Shown: positions 5,364 through 5,690 of the stretch, piece by piece
Layout of the letters: each line of letters begins with the position of its first letter
How positions within the stretch are numbered: the first letter of the stretch is position 1
DNA from: Methanosarcinales archaeon
Lineage (GTDB): Archaea > Halobacteriota > Methanosarcinia > Methanosarcinales > Methanogasteraceae
Direction of reading: 5' to 3'
Assembly (NCBI GenBank): GCA_030672605.1
Contig: DAOVGE010000066.1
Location: 1-5,690, forward strand
Length of the DNA stretch: 5,690 nucleotides
Translations under genes and position numbers: made by a program
Notes under the pieces: generated by a model
The model's database searches: none
What the model saw: only the letters and a program-made list of their open reading frames with translations
Told to the model about the DNA's origin: nothing

Positions 5364-5690
5364 ATGGCAGGACAACTTGGAGGACAGCCAATATTCATTT
5401 TGCGTGAAGGAAGCGAACGAACACGCGGAAGAGATGCACAGAACTCGAACATCATGGCAGCAAAAGCCGTTGCTGCTGCGGTGCGCACCACGCTTGGACC
5501 AAAGGGAATGGACAAGATGCTCGTGGATGGACTCGGCGACATCGTCATTACAAACGACGGCGTCACCATCTTAAAAGAGATGGATATCGAGCATCCGGCA
5601 GCAAAGATGGTGGTCGAGGTCTCAAAGACCCAGGACGACGAGGTTGGAGACGGTACAACAACAGCAGCGGTTCTGACGGGTGAACTGTTG
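5364..5690 (+). CDS. Thermosome subunit (group II chaperonin), 5' part
   Basis: 109 residues are visible and the frame is open to the window edge; full subunits are about 540-560. Thermosomes are cytosolic double-ring ATPases that fold proteins in a closed cavity with a built-in lid. The visible part is the equatorial domain. It has the conserved start GGQPIFILREGSERTRGRDAQ (in parts: GQPIFIL at 7-13, RTRGRDAQ at 19-26), the nucleotide-binding TLGPKGMDKMLVD (43-55), DIVITNDGVTIL (59-70) and the phosphate-binding DDEVGDGTTTAAVL (91-104) with its GDGTT core. All expected residues are present, with no frameshift. The ATG at 5364 is supported by a Shine-Dalgarno and by the usual family N-terminus. 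It is divergent from the HEAT/zinc gene. Many archaea carry several paralogues; which one this is cannot be told from this part. Confidence 0.96.
   Translation, partial: MAGQLGGQPIFILREGSERTRGRDAQNSNIMAAKAVAAAVRTTLGPKGMDKMLVDGLGDIVITNDGVTILKEMDIEHPAAKMVVEVSKTQDDEVGDGTTTAAVLTGELL

Noticed and set aside
5347..5574. An alternative GTG-started frame at the thermosome start
   Set aside because: Its start coincides with the Shine-Dalgarno of the thermosome, whose own frame matches group II chaperonins residue for residue in the key motifs.

Overview
The window looks archaeal, from the methanogen and methane/alkane-oxidiser part of the Euryarchaeota (Halobacteriota). The strongest pointer is a complete seryl-tRNA synthetase of the rare type 2 (methanogen) class. 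A group II chaperonin (thermosome) start, AT-rich TATA-type promoters and a PyrK-type redox subunit agree with this. I cannot name a genus.

Layout, left to right. Bases 1-519 hold the 3' end of a PyrK-like NAD/[2Fe-2S] electron-transfer subunit. Bases 520-982 carry no intact gene. They contain a T-rich tract with a small hairpin, then a compact unit at 627-826 in which two 29-base arms, inverted and 27/29 identical, bracket the wreck of a GxxExxY-family (PD-(D/E)XK-like) gene. The wreck keeps only the first 14 and last about 32 codons, joined out of frame at what looks like a short-repeat deletion. A polytopic membrane protein of unknown function follows at 983-2050. It converges on serS across a short gap with an 11-bp hairpin.

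On the minus strand, a 524-residue protein with HEAT-like helical repeats and two groups of zinc-ligand-like cysteines (5206-3632) is followed after 21 bases by serS (3610-2117), probably in one transcript. Divergent from it, and running off the right edge, is the thermosome gene (from 5364). The 157-base divergent region holds two outward TATA boxes and a TGACC-N10-GGTCA palindrome at the predicted thermosome transcription start.

The genes are mostly housekeeping: pyrimidine synthesis, serine charging and protein folding. The parts most worth a second look are the decayed GxxExxY unit with its CACAGAG-type arms, and the unrecognised HEAT/zinc protein linked to serS and divergent from a chaperonin.
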